From NCBI RefSeq assembly GCF_017310645.1, contig NZ_JAFLRH010000002.1, forward strand, positions 248,001-312,000: DNA of 64,000 bases, read 5' to 3'. Made by a program: the position numbers and the translations under genes. Below, piece after piece: positions 51,801-61,492 of this stretch; the stretch's first letter is position 1, and every line of letters starts with the position of its first letter. Below the pieces are notes generated by a model. That model did not search any database, was not told where the DNA came from, and saw only the letters and a program-made list of their open reading frames with translations. Source of the DNA: Paradesulfitobacterium ferrireducens. Lineage in GTDB: Bacteria > Bacillota > Desulfitobacteriia > Desulfitobacteriales > Desulfitobacteriaceae.

Positions 51801-52304
51801 ATGATGGCAAATATCATTGACGGATTAGTCTGGGATAGTGATGCAGGGGCAATGACGTATAACGGAGTGCGTTATCTCTTAATCAGGCCGGAAACTCTGT
51901 CAAACTGGCAAGAAGCTGTTGAACAGCACACTGACAAGGCCGGGGAGATGATTTTTAGCGGCGGCTTAGCCGGCGGAAGGCTGTCGGGCCGGGGGTTTGC
52001 GGAAAAAATGGGATTAACGGCCCGGCAAATGGTTGATTTTATGCTGGAAATGGGTTCCCAGATAGGTTGGGGCCGTTTCGTCCTGGAGGATCTCAGTGAA
52101 GACAAGCTGGTAATGAAAGTTTATAACTCCCCCTTTGCGGTGGCCCATAGCCCAACTGCGCAAGGTGTTTGCCATCTAATCCGCGGAGTTTTTGCCGGTG
52201 TGGCTGAAGCTGTTTTTGACAGCAATGTAACAGCTATTGAAGAAGAATGTTTGGCTAAAGGGGATGAGTACTGCCGTTTTATTTTCCGAAAAACAGCAGT
52301 GTAG
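51801..52304 (+). CDS. V4R-domain (4-vinyl reductase-like) accessory protein
   Basis: This 167-residue soluble protein ends in the V4R signature EEECLAKGDEYCRFIFRK. V4R domains bind small hydrophobic ligands or assist tetrapyrrole and aromatic enzymes; few are characterised. The gene lies between HyuB and the Mo hydroxylase genes with minimal spacing, so it is co-expressed with both. It could be a subunit or chaperone of either enzyme. A remotely similar small protein is encoded at 33288 in the regulon of the left cluster, suggesting each pathway has its own. I chose the first of two adjacent ATGs (51801 and 51804). Confidence 0.8.
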   Translation: MMANIIDGLVWDSDAGAMTYNGVRYLLIRPETLSNWQEAVEQHTDKAGEMIFSGGLAGGRLSGRGFAEKMGLTARQMVDFMLEMGSQIGWGRFVLEDLSEDKLVMKVYNSPFAVAHSPTAQGVCHLIRGVFAGVAEAVFDSNVTAIEEECLAKGDEYCRFIFRKTAV

Positions 52305-52315
52305 GAGGCATAGAT

Positions 52316-53179
52316 ATGACTGGAACGTTAAAATATGAAACACCTCATTCATTGGCCGAATTGTGGCCTTTACTGGTTAGCGACAGGGAGCTCACTGGTT
52401 TTTTGGCCGGAGGGACAGACTTGATTGTGAAATATAAACGGAAGCAACTTAATTTAACCAGATTCATTGATTTGAAAAATATTGAGAGCTTAAAAGGAAT
52501 CTGGCTAGATGAAAACAAGAATCTTCACATTGGATCTTTGACCACTCTCACAGAACTCCATACCCATCCGCTTATTCAAAAACATGCTCCGCTTCTTGCT
52601 GCCGCAGCCCGAAAAATGGCTTCAGTACAAATACGCAACCGGGCTACTATCGGGGGGAATCTTTGCAACGCTGCTCCTTCAGCTGACTTAGCACCGCCCT
52701 TATTGGTATTGGACGCTGTGGTTAAATTGGAGTCGGATCAGGGTGCGCGAGAACTATCGATCAAGAGCCTTTTTACCGGACCGGGGCAGACTGCTTTGAA
52801 AATTGGAGAAGTAATGACTGAAGTGATGGTGCCTGTTTCCGAACCTAGTGATAAGGTGACTTACCTAAAGCAGGGGTTGCGTCAGGCAATGGATATCGCG
52901 ATGGCAGGTGTGGCTGTAAAGCTGAACATGTCAGGGAATTTGTGTCAGGAGGCGGCTATAGCCCTAGGGGCGGTAGCACCGACCCCGATTCGGGTAAAGG
53001 CGGCTGAAGAGTGGCTGCGGGGGCAGAGGATTAATGAACAAAGTATTGCCAAAGCCGCTGAATTAGCCAAGATTGCAGCGAATCCTATCTCGGATGTGAG
53101 AACTACCGCTGATTATAGATCCGAGCTGGTTTCGGCTCTGGTAACCAAAGCAATACAAGAGTGTATGACACAGGTTTAA
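52316..53179 (+). CDS. Mo hydroxylase, FAD-binding medium subunit, second system
   Basis: This 287-residue flavin subunit has LAGGTDLIVKYK (about residue 35) and TIGGNLCNAAPSADLAPP (about 112), the two FAD-binding loops of the CoxM family. It follows the V4R gene by 11 bases. Together with the next two genes it forms a hydroxylase that by context should convert indole-3-acetate to 2-oxoindole-3-acetate, as the Mo enzyme of the Aromatoleum cluster does. Confidence 0.92.
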   Translation: MTGTLKYETPHSLAELWPLLVSDRELTGFLAGGTDLIVKYKRKQLNLTRFIDLKNIESLKGIWLDENKNLHIGSLTTLTELHTHPLIQKHAPLLAAAARKMASVQIRNRATIGGNLCNAAPSADLAPPLLVLDAVVKLESDQGARELSIKSLFTGPGQTALKIGEVMTEVMVPVSEPSDKVTYLKQGLRQAMDIAMAGVAVKLNMSGNLCQEAAIALGAVAPTPIRVKAAEEWLRGQRINEQSIAKAAELAKIAANPISDVRTTADYRSELVSALVTKAIQECMTQV

Positions 53180-53196
53180 GAGGGGAGTGAAAAGAG

Positions 53197-53706
53197 TTGG
53201 CGCTAATTAGTTTTATGATTAATGGTCAACCCTGGAAGGGGCAAGTGGAAGCACATGAAACACTACTCGATCTCATCCGTGATAAATTGGGACTGACAGG
53301 CACCAAAAAAGGCTGCGATAGTGGGGAGTGCGGAGCTTGCACGGTTATTCTAAACGGCCTCAGTGTTAATTCTTGTATTGTTCCGGCCTTAGAAGTTGAG
53401 GGGAAAGAGGTCCTAACGATCGAGGGGTTGTCACGAGGCGAGGTACTGCATCCGATTCAGGAGGCTTTTATTAGTGAGGGCGCGGTTCAGTGCGGTTTTT
53501 GTACACCGGGAATGATTATGTCTACCAAGGCGTTGTTGGACAGCAATCCGCACCCCTCGAAACAGGAGATTCGTCAGGCCTTAGCGGGTAATCTTTGCAG
53601 GTGCACAGGGTATGGAAGGATAGTAGCCGCCGTAGAAAAAGCGGCAAAGATGGGTGGTGACGACCTTGCCGGAAATGATAGTCGGGAAATCAGCGACAAA
53701 GTATGA
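53197..53706 (+). CDS. Mo hydroxylase, [2Fe-2S] small subunit, second system
   Basis: This 169-residue subunit has both cluster motifs: CDSGECGACT (about residue 40) with its distal Cys, and CGFCTPGMIMS plus NLCRCTGYGRI. It starts at a TTG with GGGGAG upstream. Its 3' end overlaps the catalytic subunit gene by about 50 bases, which makes the tail of this protein longer than usual. The electron path is Mo to two [2Fe-2S] to FAD. Confidence 0.93.
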   Translation: MALISFMINGQPWKGQVEAHETLLDLIRDKLGLTGTKKGCDSGECGACTVILNGLSVNSCIVPALEVEGKEVLTIEGLSRGEVLHPIQEAFISEGAVQCGFCTPGMIMSTKALLDSNPHPSKQEIRQALAGNLCRCTGYGRIVAAVEKAAKMGGDDLAGNDSREISDKV

Positions 53707-55939
53707 CGCGTTTGCCAAAGTGATTGGGGAAGCCCAATATATTCAGGATTTAACCCAGCCAAGAATGTTATGGGGGAAAATTTTGCGCAGTTCATTGCCC
53801 CATGCCAGAATACTTAATATTGATACTTCGAAAGCCGAGAAATTGTTGGGAGTAAAAGCGGTTTTAACAGCTAAAGATCTGCCCGGTCGTCGGATTGGTT
53901 TTGGCAACGATAATGAGGTGTTGAAAAGGAACAAGGTACGCTGTGTCGGCGACGAAATTGCCGCCGTGGCAGCAGTTGATGAAGCGACAGCCATTGAGGC
54001 TATGTCCCTCATAAAAGTTGAATTCGAGCCTTTGACAGCAGTGTTTGATCCGGAGTTGGCTATGGCTGAAAACTGCAATGTTTTGGTACATGAGAGCAGA
54101 GGCAGCAATCTGTCACTGGAGTATCATTTTGAAACCGATGAAGCGGCATTAGCCGCCTCGTTAGATCAGGCAGCTGTCGTTTTAGAAGATCGGTTTACTT
54201 TGCCTTTTGTGACCTCTTCGGCTATGGCTACCCATGGTTGTATGGCTTTGTACAGAAATGGCGAACTAACCATATGGACACCGACACAGGTCCCTTTCTT
54301 GTACCAACATGAATTGATGATGGCAACAGGTATACCAGGCAACAGAATTCGAGTTATTCAGCCAACGATTGGCGGTGGTTTTGGGGCTAAACTTGATATG
54401 TATCCTTATGAGGCTGCCTGTGTCCATTTATCTATGGTAACGGGGCTGCCGGTAAAAATAGTATTCACCAGAGAGGAAGAATTTCAAGCGTCCCGTCCAC
54501 GTCAGCCGATGATTATTGACCTGGTAACTGCGGCCGACCGCGATGGACATTTGCTGGCCCGGAAAGCCAAGGTTATCTGTGACAACGGTGCTTATAATTC
54601 CTGGGGTTCCACGACGCCATTTGTTGGCATGCAAACTATATCTTCCTTATACCGGGTACCTAACGTGCGTTATGATGCCCAGATTGTTTACACGAATAAT
54701 CCCTATAGCGGTGCAATGAGGGGTTACGGAAATCCTCAGCATACCTTTGCAGTTGAGAGCCACATGGATATGTTGGCCGCAAAATTAGGGATGGATCCAT
54801 TAACTGTTCGCCTTATTAACGCGAACCAAAGCGGGGACGTTACACCTCAAAAAATGAAAATTACGAGTTGTGCTTTTAGTGAAACCCTAAGAGAAGCCGG
54901 CAAAGAGTTAGGGTCATTACCATCCGAACCGGGAAAATTACGTGGTAAAGGGATAGCAGGTTTGCTTCATGTGGGTGGTGGTGCCAGGGTTTACCGCTCG
55001 GATGGCTGCGGTGCCGTGGTCAAACTTGATGATATGGGTAGAGCTGTTTTGTTAACAGGGGCAACGGACATGGGGCAGGGTTCCGATACCATTTTGACTC
55101 AGATCGTGGCTGAAGTGCTCGGACTTGAGATAAAGGATGTAAAGGTTATTAATAACGATACGAATTTGACCCCCTGGGATGTGGGTTCCCATGCCAGCCG
55201 TACAACCTTTATTGCGGGCAATGCCGCCAAAATTGCTGCTGAAAAGGTTCGAAGTCAGCTAATAACTGCCGCTGCACAAATCTTAAACGCTAATCCTGAT
55301 CAATTGTTACTAAGAAATAAACGCATCATGGTAGAAGATGCACCCGAACGTTTTGTAGATATAGGCAAAATAGTTCGTTCCCTGCATTTTAAACAGGATG
55401 GCAAGTTATTAGTTGGTGAAGCTTTTTATGATCCCCCGACTGAAATGCAGGACAACCAATTCCTTGGAAATGTTTCGGCGGCTTACGCCTTTGGTGCCCA
55501 TGGGGTAGAAGTTGAAGTGGACAGAGCGACAGGAGTTGTCAAAGTGCTAAAAGTTGCAGCTGCCCATGACGTCGGTAAAGCAATTAATCCCCTAGCTATC
55601 CAAGGTCAGATTGAAGGTGGGTGTGCCATGGGCCTTGGATATGCACTATCGGAAGAAATGAAACTCCGGGAAGGACGGGTGATTAACGCAAATTTCCTTG
55701 ACTATCGTCTCTTGACCGCCGTGGATATTCCTGAAATAGAGGGAATTATCGTAGAGAGCGACGAGCAGGAAGGTCCGTTTGGCGCCAAGGGTATCGGCGA
55801 AGCTTGCTGTATCCCGACCGGTGCAGCCGTGGCCAATGCTGTCTATGCAGCAACAGGGGTAAGGATTAAGGAACTGCCGATCACACCGGCTAAGGTGTTA
55901 GAAGGTTTGAATAAAATGAGGAGTACTTTTGATACCTAA
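53654..55939 (+). CDS. Mo hydroxylase, molybdopterin-binding catalytic subunit, second system
   Basis: This 761-residue large subunit has the family's IGGGFGAKLD, GAMRGYGNPQ and the C-terminal FGAKGIGEACC with the catalytic glutamate. The start is uncertain: a GTG at 53654 is taken, but an ATG at 53675 would also give a plausible protein (MIVGKSATKYDAFAKV). It is related to the enzyme at 3249 but far less similar than the cassette genes are to each other, suggesting the two hydroxylases act on different rings. In this cluster, indole-3-acetate C2 hydroxylation is the most coherent role. Confidence 0.92.
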   Translation: MVTTLPEMIVGKSATKYDAFAKVIGEAQYIQDLTQPRMLWGKILRSSLPHARILNIDTSKAEKLLGVKAVLTAKDLPGRRIGFGNDNEVLKRNKVRCVGDEIAAVAAVDEATAIEAMSLIKVEFEPLTAVFDPELAMAENCNVLVHESRGSNLSLEYHFETDEAALAASLDQAAVVLEDRFTLPFVTSSAMATHGCMALYRNGELTIWTPTQVPFLYQHELMMATGIPGNRIRVIQPTIGGGFGAKLDMYPYEAACVHLSMVTGLPVKIVFTREEEFQASRPRQPMIIDLVTAADRDGHLLARKAKVICDNGAYNSWGSTTPFVGMQTISSLYRVPNVRYDAQIVYTNNPYSGAMRGYGNPQHTFAVESHMDMLAAKLGMDPLTVRLINANQSGDVTPQKMKITSCAFSETLREAGKELGSLPSEPGKLRGKGIAGLLHVGGGARVYRSDGCGAVVKLDDMGRAVLLTGATDMGQGSDTILTQIVAEVLGLEIKDVKVINNDTNLTPWDVGSHASRTTFIAGNAAKIAAEKVRSQLITAAAQILNANPDQLLLRNKRIMVEDAPERFVDIGKIVRSLHFKQDGKLLVGEAFYDPPTEMQDNQFLGNVSAAYAFGAHGVEVEVDRATGVVKVLKVAAAHDVGKAINPLAIQGQIEGGCAMGLGYALSEEMKLREGRVINANFLDYRLLTAVDIPEIEGIIVESDEQEGPFGAKGIGEACCIPTGAAVANAVYAATGVRIKELPITPAKVLEGLNKMRSTFDT

Positions 55940-55967
55940 GAGAGTGAGGCATGAGAGGGGGAAAGTT

Positions 55968-57143
55968 ATGACTAGACGTGTAGCAGCAGTGGCGGCCGGG
56001 ACCAGCAAGAAATGGGGAGTATATCCGGGAACTTATCGAGATCTCATTTCCGAGGCCGGTAAAGCCACTTTTGACAGTAATCCAGAGATTCATCCTAGGG
56101 ATATTCAAGGATTTATCTTAGCAAGTGTTTTCCCGGAACGTTCCATTTTTCAATCCCATGTGGCTACACTGGCGGCAGAAACCGTGGGAGTAACCCCCAC
56201 AAAAATTTTTCAGCGGGTAGAAAATATGTGTGGTAGTGGTACGATTGCTATCCGTACTGCCTATATGGCCATTGCCAGTGGTCTTTGCGATGTCGTGATG
56301 GTAGTCGGTGCTGAAAAAATGCATACACCTCAGCCCGTGGAAACCTACATGAATATGTTAGCCGGCGTCGACCGTGAGTATGAAGGAGCGCTTGGAGTAA
56401 CTGCACCTGTGCAGTTTGCTCTGGCTGCTCAAGCCCATATGCTGAAATATGGTACAACTCATGAGCAATTAGCCCAGGTTTCAGTGAAAAATCATGCCCA
56501 CGCGGTAAACAATCCCTATGCCCATTTTCCCAAGTCCTGTACCCTTGAAGAAGTGTTAAGCTCCAAACCGGTAACGACACCTTTTAATATCCTTGAATGT
56601 TCACCTATATCAGACGGTTCTGCCGGAATGATTCTTATGAGCGAGGAAAAGGCTCGGGAATATACGGATAAACCCGTATTTATCTTGGGAACAGGCCAAG
56701 CAGCCTCTGGTTTTAATTATGCCAACGTACCCTCAGACCTGTCTGATTGGACCATGTTGAAACAAGCGGCTCAGGATGCCTATAAGATGGCAGGGATTGG
56801 TCCTAATGACATTGATGTAGCGGAAGTTCATGATTGTTTTAGTATCTCTGAAATCATCATCATGGAGGAACTGGGTTTTTCAGAGAAGGGAAAAGGCGGA
56901 GAATTTGTCCTTCAAGGGCGTTCAGACTATGGGGGTGATGTGGTCATCAATCCTCGTGGCGGCCTCTTAGGCTGCGGCCATCCTCTTGGTGCTACCGGAG
57001 TGGCGCAAGGAGTAGAAATATTCCGCCAATTACGCGGTGAGGCCGGTTTAAGACAGGTAGAGGGAGCCGAAATTGGTTTAGGGCATAATCTGAGCGGAGT
57101 CAGTGAGCATCATGTACTTATATACGGAAGAGGTGATCTCTAA
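55968..57143 (+). CDS. Thiolase (SCP2/BbsB-like), cassette copy 2
   Basis: This 391-residue protein has exactly the length of copy 1 at 28841 and the same motifs (ENMCGSGTIAIRTAY, EVHDCFSISE, GCGHPLGATG). The ATG at 55968 follows GAGGGGGAAAG and matches copy 1's start. In the proposed pathway it releases acetyl-CoA from 2-aminobenzoylacetyl-CoA, leaving 2-aminobenzoyl-CoA. It overlaps the DUF35 partner gene by one base. Confidence 0.9.
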   Translation: MTRRVAAVAAGTSKKWGVYPGTYRDLISEAGKATFDSNPEIHPRDIQGFILASVFPERSIFQSHVATLAAETVGVTPTKIFQRVENMCGSGTIAIRTAYMAIASGLCDVVMVVGAEKMHTPQPVETYMNMLAGVDREYEGALGVTAPVQFALAAQAHMLKYGTTHEQLAQVSVKNHAHAVNNPYAHFPKSCTLEEVLSSKPVTTPFNILECSPISDGSAGMILMSEEKAREYTDKPVFILGTGQAASGFNYANVPSDLSDWTMLKQAAQDAYKMAGIGPNDIDVAEVHDCFSISEIIIMEELGFSEKGKGGEFVLQGRSDYGGDVVINPRGGLLGCGHPLGATGVAQGVEIFRQLRGEAGLRQVEGAEIGLGHNLSGVSEHHVLIYGRGDL

Positions 57144-57580
57144 TGGCGGAAAGATTAATTTGGGATTATGTCTATGCCTATGATCCGGTACCACAGCAGA
57201 CACCGGAATTTAATAAGCTTCATAAGTATTATGAAAATCTGCACCTGGAACGGTTGACAACAACAAAATGTACGAAATGTGAGAAGATTTCCTGGCCGCC
57301 GCGGTCGGTATGCCCCGAGTGTATGTCAGATGAAATGTCCTGGGTTGATTTGCCGGAAGAAGGAAGCATTATCGTGGTTACCGTTCAGGAATCCGGCGCC
57401 TTTCCGGGTTTTCAAGCCCCGTTAATCTTCGCTATGCTTCAGTTTGGTGACATTCGGTTTATAGGTAAACTGATCGATGTTGAATTATCCCAATTGGCAC
57501 CTGGCAAGAAGGTTCGCTTAAAGGTGGAAACACAGTACGACGGTCGAGTGCTGCCGGCATTTACTCTAACTGGCAATTAA
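57143..57580 (+). CDS. DUF35 OB-fold zinc-ribbon thiolase partner (BbsA-like), copy 2
   Basis: This 145-residue protein has a zinc ribbon CTKCEKISWPPRSVCPEC and the ESGAFPGFQAPLIFAML OB-fold stretch. It is the obligate-looking partner of the thiolase before it, linked by a TAATG overlap as in copy 1. The N-terminal WDYVY...DPVPQQTPEFNKLH segment is almost the same in both copies. Confidence 0.9.
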   Translation: MAERLIWDYVYAYDPVPQQTPEFNKLHKYYENLHLERLTTTKCTKCEKISWPPRSVCPECMSDEMSWVDLPEEGSIIVVTVQESGAFPGFQAPLIFAMLQFGDIRFIGKLIDVELSQLAPGKKVRLKVETQYDGRVLPAFTLTGN

Positions 57581-57693
57581 ACACTTGGCTATACACAGGT
57601 CTTAATCCGAAATGAGGTCTTCATCTGAATCCGAAGATTCTCCAAGGGTAAACCCGGTTACTATTCGAAACGACTAAAGAAGGAGAGAAAAGC

Positions 57694-58149
57694 ATGACCT
57701 ATAAAGTTAGAGGATTAACGTATGACCAGATGAACGTAGGGGATGAGTTCTACACAGTTTCCCGAACCATTACCGAAGCGGATGTTGTAAATTTTGCCGG
57801 ACTTTCCGGGGATTATAATCCATTACATACCGATGAAGAGTGGGCTAGAAAAAATACTCCTTTTGAAACAAGAATAGCGCATGGAGTATTGATTCAATCC
57901 ATCGCAACAGGATTAGCCAATCAATTGGGGATCTTTGAAGGGACGACCATTGCAGTCATTGAAATGACTTCACGTTTCGTAGGGGCAGTTAAATTTGGCG
58001 ATACCATTCACACGGTTTTAAAAATAGCAGAAAAGAAAGAGAGCAAAAAGGCTGACCGGGGAATTGTTACTGTCGCCATAGAAGTGCGCAATCAAAAAGA
58101 TGAAGCGGTTTTACAAGGTAACTGGTTAGTAATGTTAAAACGGGATTAA
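57694..58149 (+). CDS. MaoC-type enoyl-CoA hydratase, copy 2
   Basis: This 151-residue hot-dog hydratase has the GDYNPLHTDEEWA and RIAHGVLIQSIATGLANQ motifs shared with copy 1. AAGGAGAG precedes the ATG. By context it hydrates 2-aminocinnamoyl-CoA. The 113-base gap before it is longer than the 60-base gap in copy 1 and has no visible element. Confidence 0.9.
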   Translation: MTYKVRGLTYDQMNVGDEFYTVSRTITEADVVNFAGLSGDYNPLHTDEEWARKNTPFETRIAHGVLIQSIATGLANQLGIFEGTTIAVIEMTSRFVGAVKFGDTIHTVLKIAEKKESKKADRGIVTVAIEVRNQKDEAVLQGNWLVMLKRD

Positions 58150-58168
58150 GAATAAGGAGGAGAAAACT

Positions 58169-58912
58169 ATGCGTTTTAAAGATCGGGTGGCTTTTGTTAC
58201 AGGGGCTGGTGGAGGAATTGGTGCAGCAACCGCCAAGCGTTTTGCCAGTGAAGGTGCTAAGGTAGTCTTAAACGATGTAGCTGTAGAGAACGCAGCTAAA
58301 ATCCTCAAAGAGATTGAAGCGTCTGGAGGACAAGGTTTATTAGTTGAAGGCAGTGTAACATCTAAAATTGAAGTTGAAGCGATGGTAGATAAAATCATAT
58401 CTACTTACGGGCAAATCGATATCTTAATAAACAATGCAGGAATAACCAGGGACGCACTTGCTAAAAAGATGTCAGAAGAGCAATGGGATCAAGTTATCGA
58501 TGTTAACTTAAAAGGAACGTTTCTCTGCGCTCAGGCAGTTTTTGGTCCTATGAGCGAAAAGAAATACGGCAAAATCGTCAGTACGGCCTCCATCGGAGCC
58601 TTGGGTAACCCCGGTCAAGCAAATTATGCAGCATCTAAAGCGGGGGTTATGGGATTGACTTATACGCTCGCTCTTGAGTATTCCCGTTATAACATTAATG
58701 TGAATGCAGTTTCCCCTGGAGCAACAAAAACCCCCATGACCGCTAATATGCCCCCGGAAGCTTTGGAAAAAATCATCAGTACCATTCCGTTAAAACGTAT
58801 GGCGATGCCTGAGGATATTGCGAATGTTCATGCTTTTCTTGCCAGTGAAGAAGCTTCATATATCACCGGTCAAGTTATTTTTGTTGATGGTGGAATATCG
58901 GTTGGAATATAA
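58169..58912 (+). CDS. Short-chain dehydrogenase/reductase, copy 2
   Basis: This 247-residue SDR has TGAGGGIGAATAKRFASEG, NNAGITRDAL, ASIGALG and YAASK. It has the same length as copy 1 at 31030 and is highly similar throughout. By place it oxidises the 3-hydroxyacyl-CoA made by the MaoC hydratase. AAGGAGG stands before the ATG. Confidence 0.9.
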   Translation: MRFKDRVAFVTGAGGGIGAATAKRFASEGAKVVLNDVAVENAAKILKEIEASGGQGLLVEGSVTSKIEVEAMVDKIISTYGQIDILINNAGITRDALAKKMSEEQWDQVIDVNLKGTFLCAQAVFGPMSEKKYGKIVSTASIGALGNPGQANYAASKAGVMGLTYTLALEYSRYNINVNAVSPGATKTPMTANMPPEALEKIISTIPLKRMAMPEDIANVHAFLASEEASYITGQVIFVDGGISVGI

Positions 58913-58990
58913 AAGGAAAGGTCAAGTGTACTTTCCACAGAAGAATGATTTTCCTAAGATCTAAATTTATTATTCAAGGAGGCGGAGTTA

Positions 58991-60130
58991 ATGGATTTTT
59001 CATTGAATGAAGAACAAGTCATGTTTAGAGATACAGTCCGAAAATTTGTGGAGAAAGAAGTTAAGCCTTTTGTTGAAGAATTGGATGCAAAAGAGGAATA
59101 TCCTTACGAAATAATGAAGAAAATCTACGAGCAGGGATTTACCAATCTAAATATACCGGAAGAATATGGTGGTTCAGGAATTGATCCGCTGACGGCTTTA
59201 ATTATCACGGAAGAAATTGCCCGGGGATGTGCGGCGGTAGCAACCAGTTCATCCTGTAATTCATTAGCGACTTATCCCATTCTGATCGGAGGCAATGAAG
59301 AACAGAAACAGCGATTTTTACGTCCAATAGCTGAAGAGGGTAAATATGCTTCTTTCTGTTTAACGGAACCTGGAGCGGGCTCAGATGTGGCAAGCCTTTC
59401 AACCGTAGCCCGCAAAGACGGGAATAAATATATTATCAATGGACGTAAGCAATTTATCACCAGTGCGAATGTCGCTAACTTTCTTACGGTTTTTTGTCAA
59501 ACCGGTACAAATTCAAAAGGCCATAATACAATGAGTGCAATAGTAGTTGAGCGCAATACACCAGGGGTTACGATAGGACGCCATGAAAAGAAAATGGGTT
59601 TGCGCGCTTCAATTACTTGTGAAGTAATCTTCGAAGATGTTGAAGTACCGGTTGAAAACCTGTTGGGAGATGAAGGTTCAGGTTTTAAGCTTTCTATGGA
59701 AACCTTGAATAAAGCACGGCCAACCACAGGAGCGATGGCTTTAGGAGTAGCGCAGGCAGCTTTGGAAGCATCCGTAAATTACGCCAAAGAACGTGTTCAA
59801 TTTGGCAAACCCATAGGACAGCAACAGGCTGTACAGATGATGTTGGCTGATATGGCGATGAAAGTGGAAACAGCGCGCCTCCTCGTATATAAAGCAGGCT
59901 ATTTAATGGCTAAAGGTTTACCTTATACGAAAGAATCAGCCATGAGTAAATGCTACGCTGCCGATATTGCGATGGAAGTAACCACAGATGCAGTTCAGAT
60001 CTTTGGCGGCTATGGCTATACAAGAGATTACCCGGTAGAAAAGTATATGCGTGATGCCAAAATAATGCAGATTTATGAAGGTACAAACCAAATTCAGAGG
60101 GTTGTCATTGCTAAAGATTTGTTGCGTTAA
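58991..60130 (+). CDS. Acyl-CoA dehydrogenase, copy 2 (benzylmalonyl-CoA dehydrogenase candidate)
   Basis: This 379-residue flavoprotein has [11 protein letters not shown], the flavin-contact FITSANVA region and the catalytic glutamate in [11 protein letters not shown]. In Aromatoleum the acyl-CoA dehydrogenase of the auxin cluster (IaaF) oxidises and decarboxylates benzylmalonyl-CoA to cinnamoyl-CoA. The cluster context here, directly with a B12 mutase, supports the same reaction on the 2-amino compound. It is very close to copy 1 at 31822. A strong terminator follows. Confidence 0.91.
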   Translation: MDFSLNEEQVMFRDTVRKFVEKEVKPFVEELDAKEEYPYEIMKKIYEQGFTNLNIPEEYGGSGIDPLTALIITEEIARGCAAVATSSSCNSLATYPILIGGNEEQKQRFLRPIAEEGKYASFCLTEPGAGSDVASLSTVARKDGNKYIINGRKQFITSANVANFLTVFCQTGTNSKGHNTMSAIVVERNTPGVTIGRHEKKMGLRASITCEVIFEDVEVPVENLLGDEGSGFKLSMETLNKARPTTGAMALGVAQAALEASVNYAKERVQFGKPIGQQQAVQMMLADMAMKVETARLLVYKAGYLMAKGLPYTKESAMSKCYAADIAMEVTTDAVQIFGGYGYTRDYPVEKYMRDAKIMQIYEGTNQIQRVVIAKDLLR

Positions 60131-60143
60131 TTAAATGTAGGAA

Positions 60144-60190
60144 TCTAAAAAGAAAACTGGAGTGATTTGTGTCACCCAGCTTTCTTTTTA
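60144..60190 (+). terminator. Strong terminator after the second beta-oxidation cassette
   Basis: AAAAAGAAA-CTGG-GTGA pairs with TCAC-CAG-TTTCTTTTT (60146-60188) with small internal mismatches, ending in a T-run. It marks the end of the unit that probably starts at 44151. Confidence 0.85.
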
Positions 60191-60261
60191 GTACTTTAGA
60201 ATGAATATCATCTCGGAAACGCTCAGTGAATCAAAGTTTCATGATCGTTGGGGGTAAAGAC

Positions 60262-61452
60262 ATGCAAGAAAATAGGGAATTATTAAAAGGACTCACCGTG
60301 ATCAGTCTGGAGCAGGCCTTATCAATGCCCTATTGTACTTACAGACTGGCCTTAAAAGGTGCGAGTGTGACCCGGATCGAAGCTTTACAAGGGGATCCAA
60401 ACCGTTACGTAGGTTTCCCGCTAGGCGATGAGCAAGCAATGAACTCGCAATTCCTTTGCGTTAATGCCGGAAAGCAATCGGTGTCACTTAACTTGGCCGA
60501 TGAACGAGGACAAAAGCTTCTTAGGGAAATAGTTGAAAAAATGTCGGTTGACATTTTTTGCACCAACCAGCTTCCCAAAAATTACTCAAAACTAGGCATT
60601 TCTTACGAAATATTATCTTCAATCAAGCCGGATATCATTTGGGTTGGTTTATCCGGATTTGGGCCTGAAAAGTCTGAACCAGCCTATGATCCAATAATTC
60701 AGGCTATGGCAGGGATTATGGATGTGACGGGTGAGCCTGATCGAGACCCATTAATGACGGGTGTGCCAATTGCTGATCTCGAAGCCGGAAATCAGGCATA
60801 TTCCGCTATTATGGAGGCCTTGTATAAGAGAGCAATAACCGGTAAAGGAAGCAGAATTGATATTTCTATGTTTCAGTGTGCGGCAGCGTTACTTTCTACA
60901 AAGATAACTAATTTTGAGTTCGGTGAGCCTGCAGGCAGAAACGGAAACCGGCACCGGCTTTTTGCTCCGGTCAACACGTATCCTACCGAGGATGGTTATG
61001 TAATTATTGCTGCTGGAAATGACCGTCAGTGGGCCTTATTTGTTGCTAATCATGAATTTGCCGAATTGAACAAACAAGAATATTCAACGAATAAGGGCCG
61101 AATTGAGGACATTGAAAGACTGGAAATGATTTTAAGAAGCATAACCAGTTCCATGAAGACTGAACAGGTAATAAAGATTTGTAAAGATAGCGGCATCCCT
61201 GTGGCTAAAGTGGCTACCTTAAATGAAATAATGGCTGATCCTGACATGAGAAAGAGTATGAGTCGGGCAAAAGACCCTGTCTCCGGGTATGAAATAACTC
61301 TTCCGATTGATCCGGTTGCTCAGCCTTCAGGGAAAGGAATGGTTCATTTTCCTCCAAGATTAGGCGAACACAACGAAGAGGTAATGATGAAGTTCTTAGG
61401 TTATTCCGCAGAGGAAATTAAAGAGTTGAGGGAAACGAATGTTATCAGTTAA
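60262..61452 (+). CDS. CaiB/BaiF-type (class III) CoA-transferase
   Basis: This 396-residue enzyme has the class III layout: an N-terminal GLTVISLEQALSMPYCTYRLA, NAGKQSVSLNL, and a likely catalytic Asp in AYDPIIQAMAG (about Asp143). It swaps CoA between acids, in the way BbsEF loads benzylsuccinate from succinyl-CoA. I chose the ATG at 60262, which has GGGGG upstream. It lies just before IorAB, so it may move CoA from indoleacetyl-CoA onto (2-aminophenyl)succinate, which would save ATP; this is inference. Confidence 0.88.
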   Translation: MQENRELLKGLTVISLEQALSMPYCTYRLALKGASVTRIEALQGDPNRYVGFPLGDEQAMNSQFLCVNAGKQSVSLNLADERGQKLLREIVEKMSVDIFCTNQLPKNYSKLGISYEILSSIKPDIIWVGLSGFGPEKSEPAYDPIIQAMAGIMDVTGEPDRDPLMTGVPIADLEAGNQAYSAIMEALYKRAITGKGSRIDISMFQCAAALLSTKITNFEFGEPAGRNGNRHRLFAPVNTYPTEDGYVIIAAGNDRQWALFVANHEFAELNKQEYSTNKGRIEDIERLEMILRSITSSMKTEQVIKICKDSGIPVAKVATLNEIMADPDMRKSMSRAKDPVSGYEITLPIDPVAQPSGKGMVHFPPRLGEHNEEVMMKFLGYSAEEIKELRETNVIS

Positions 61453-61492
61453 TCATTGAAATTTCAAGATTCAGAAATTTGAGGTTTTGAAA

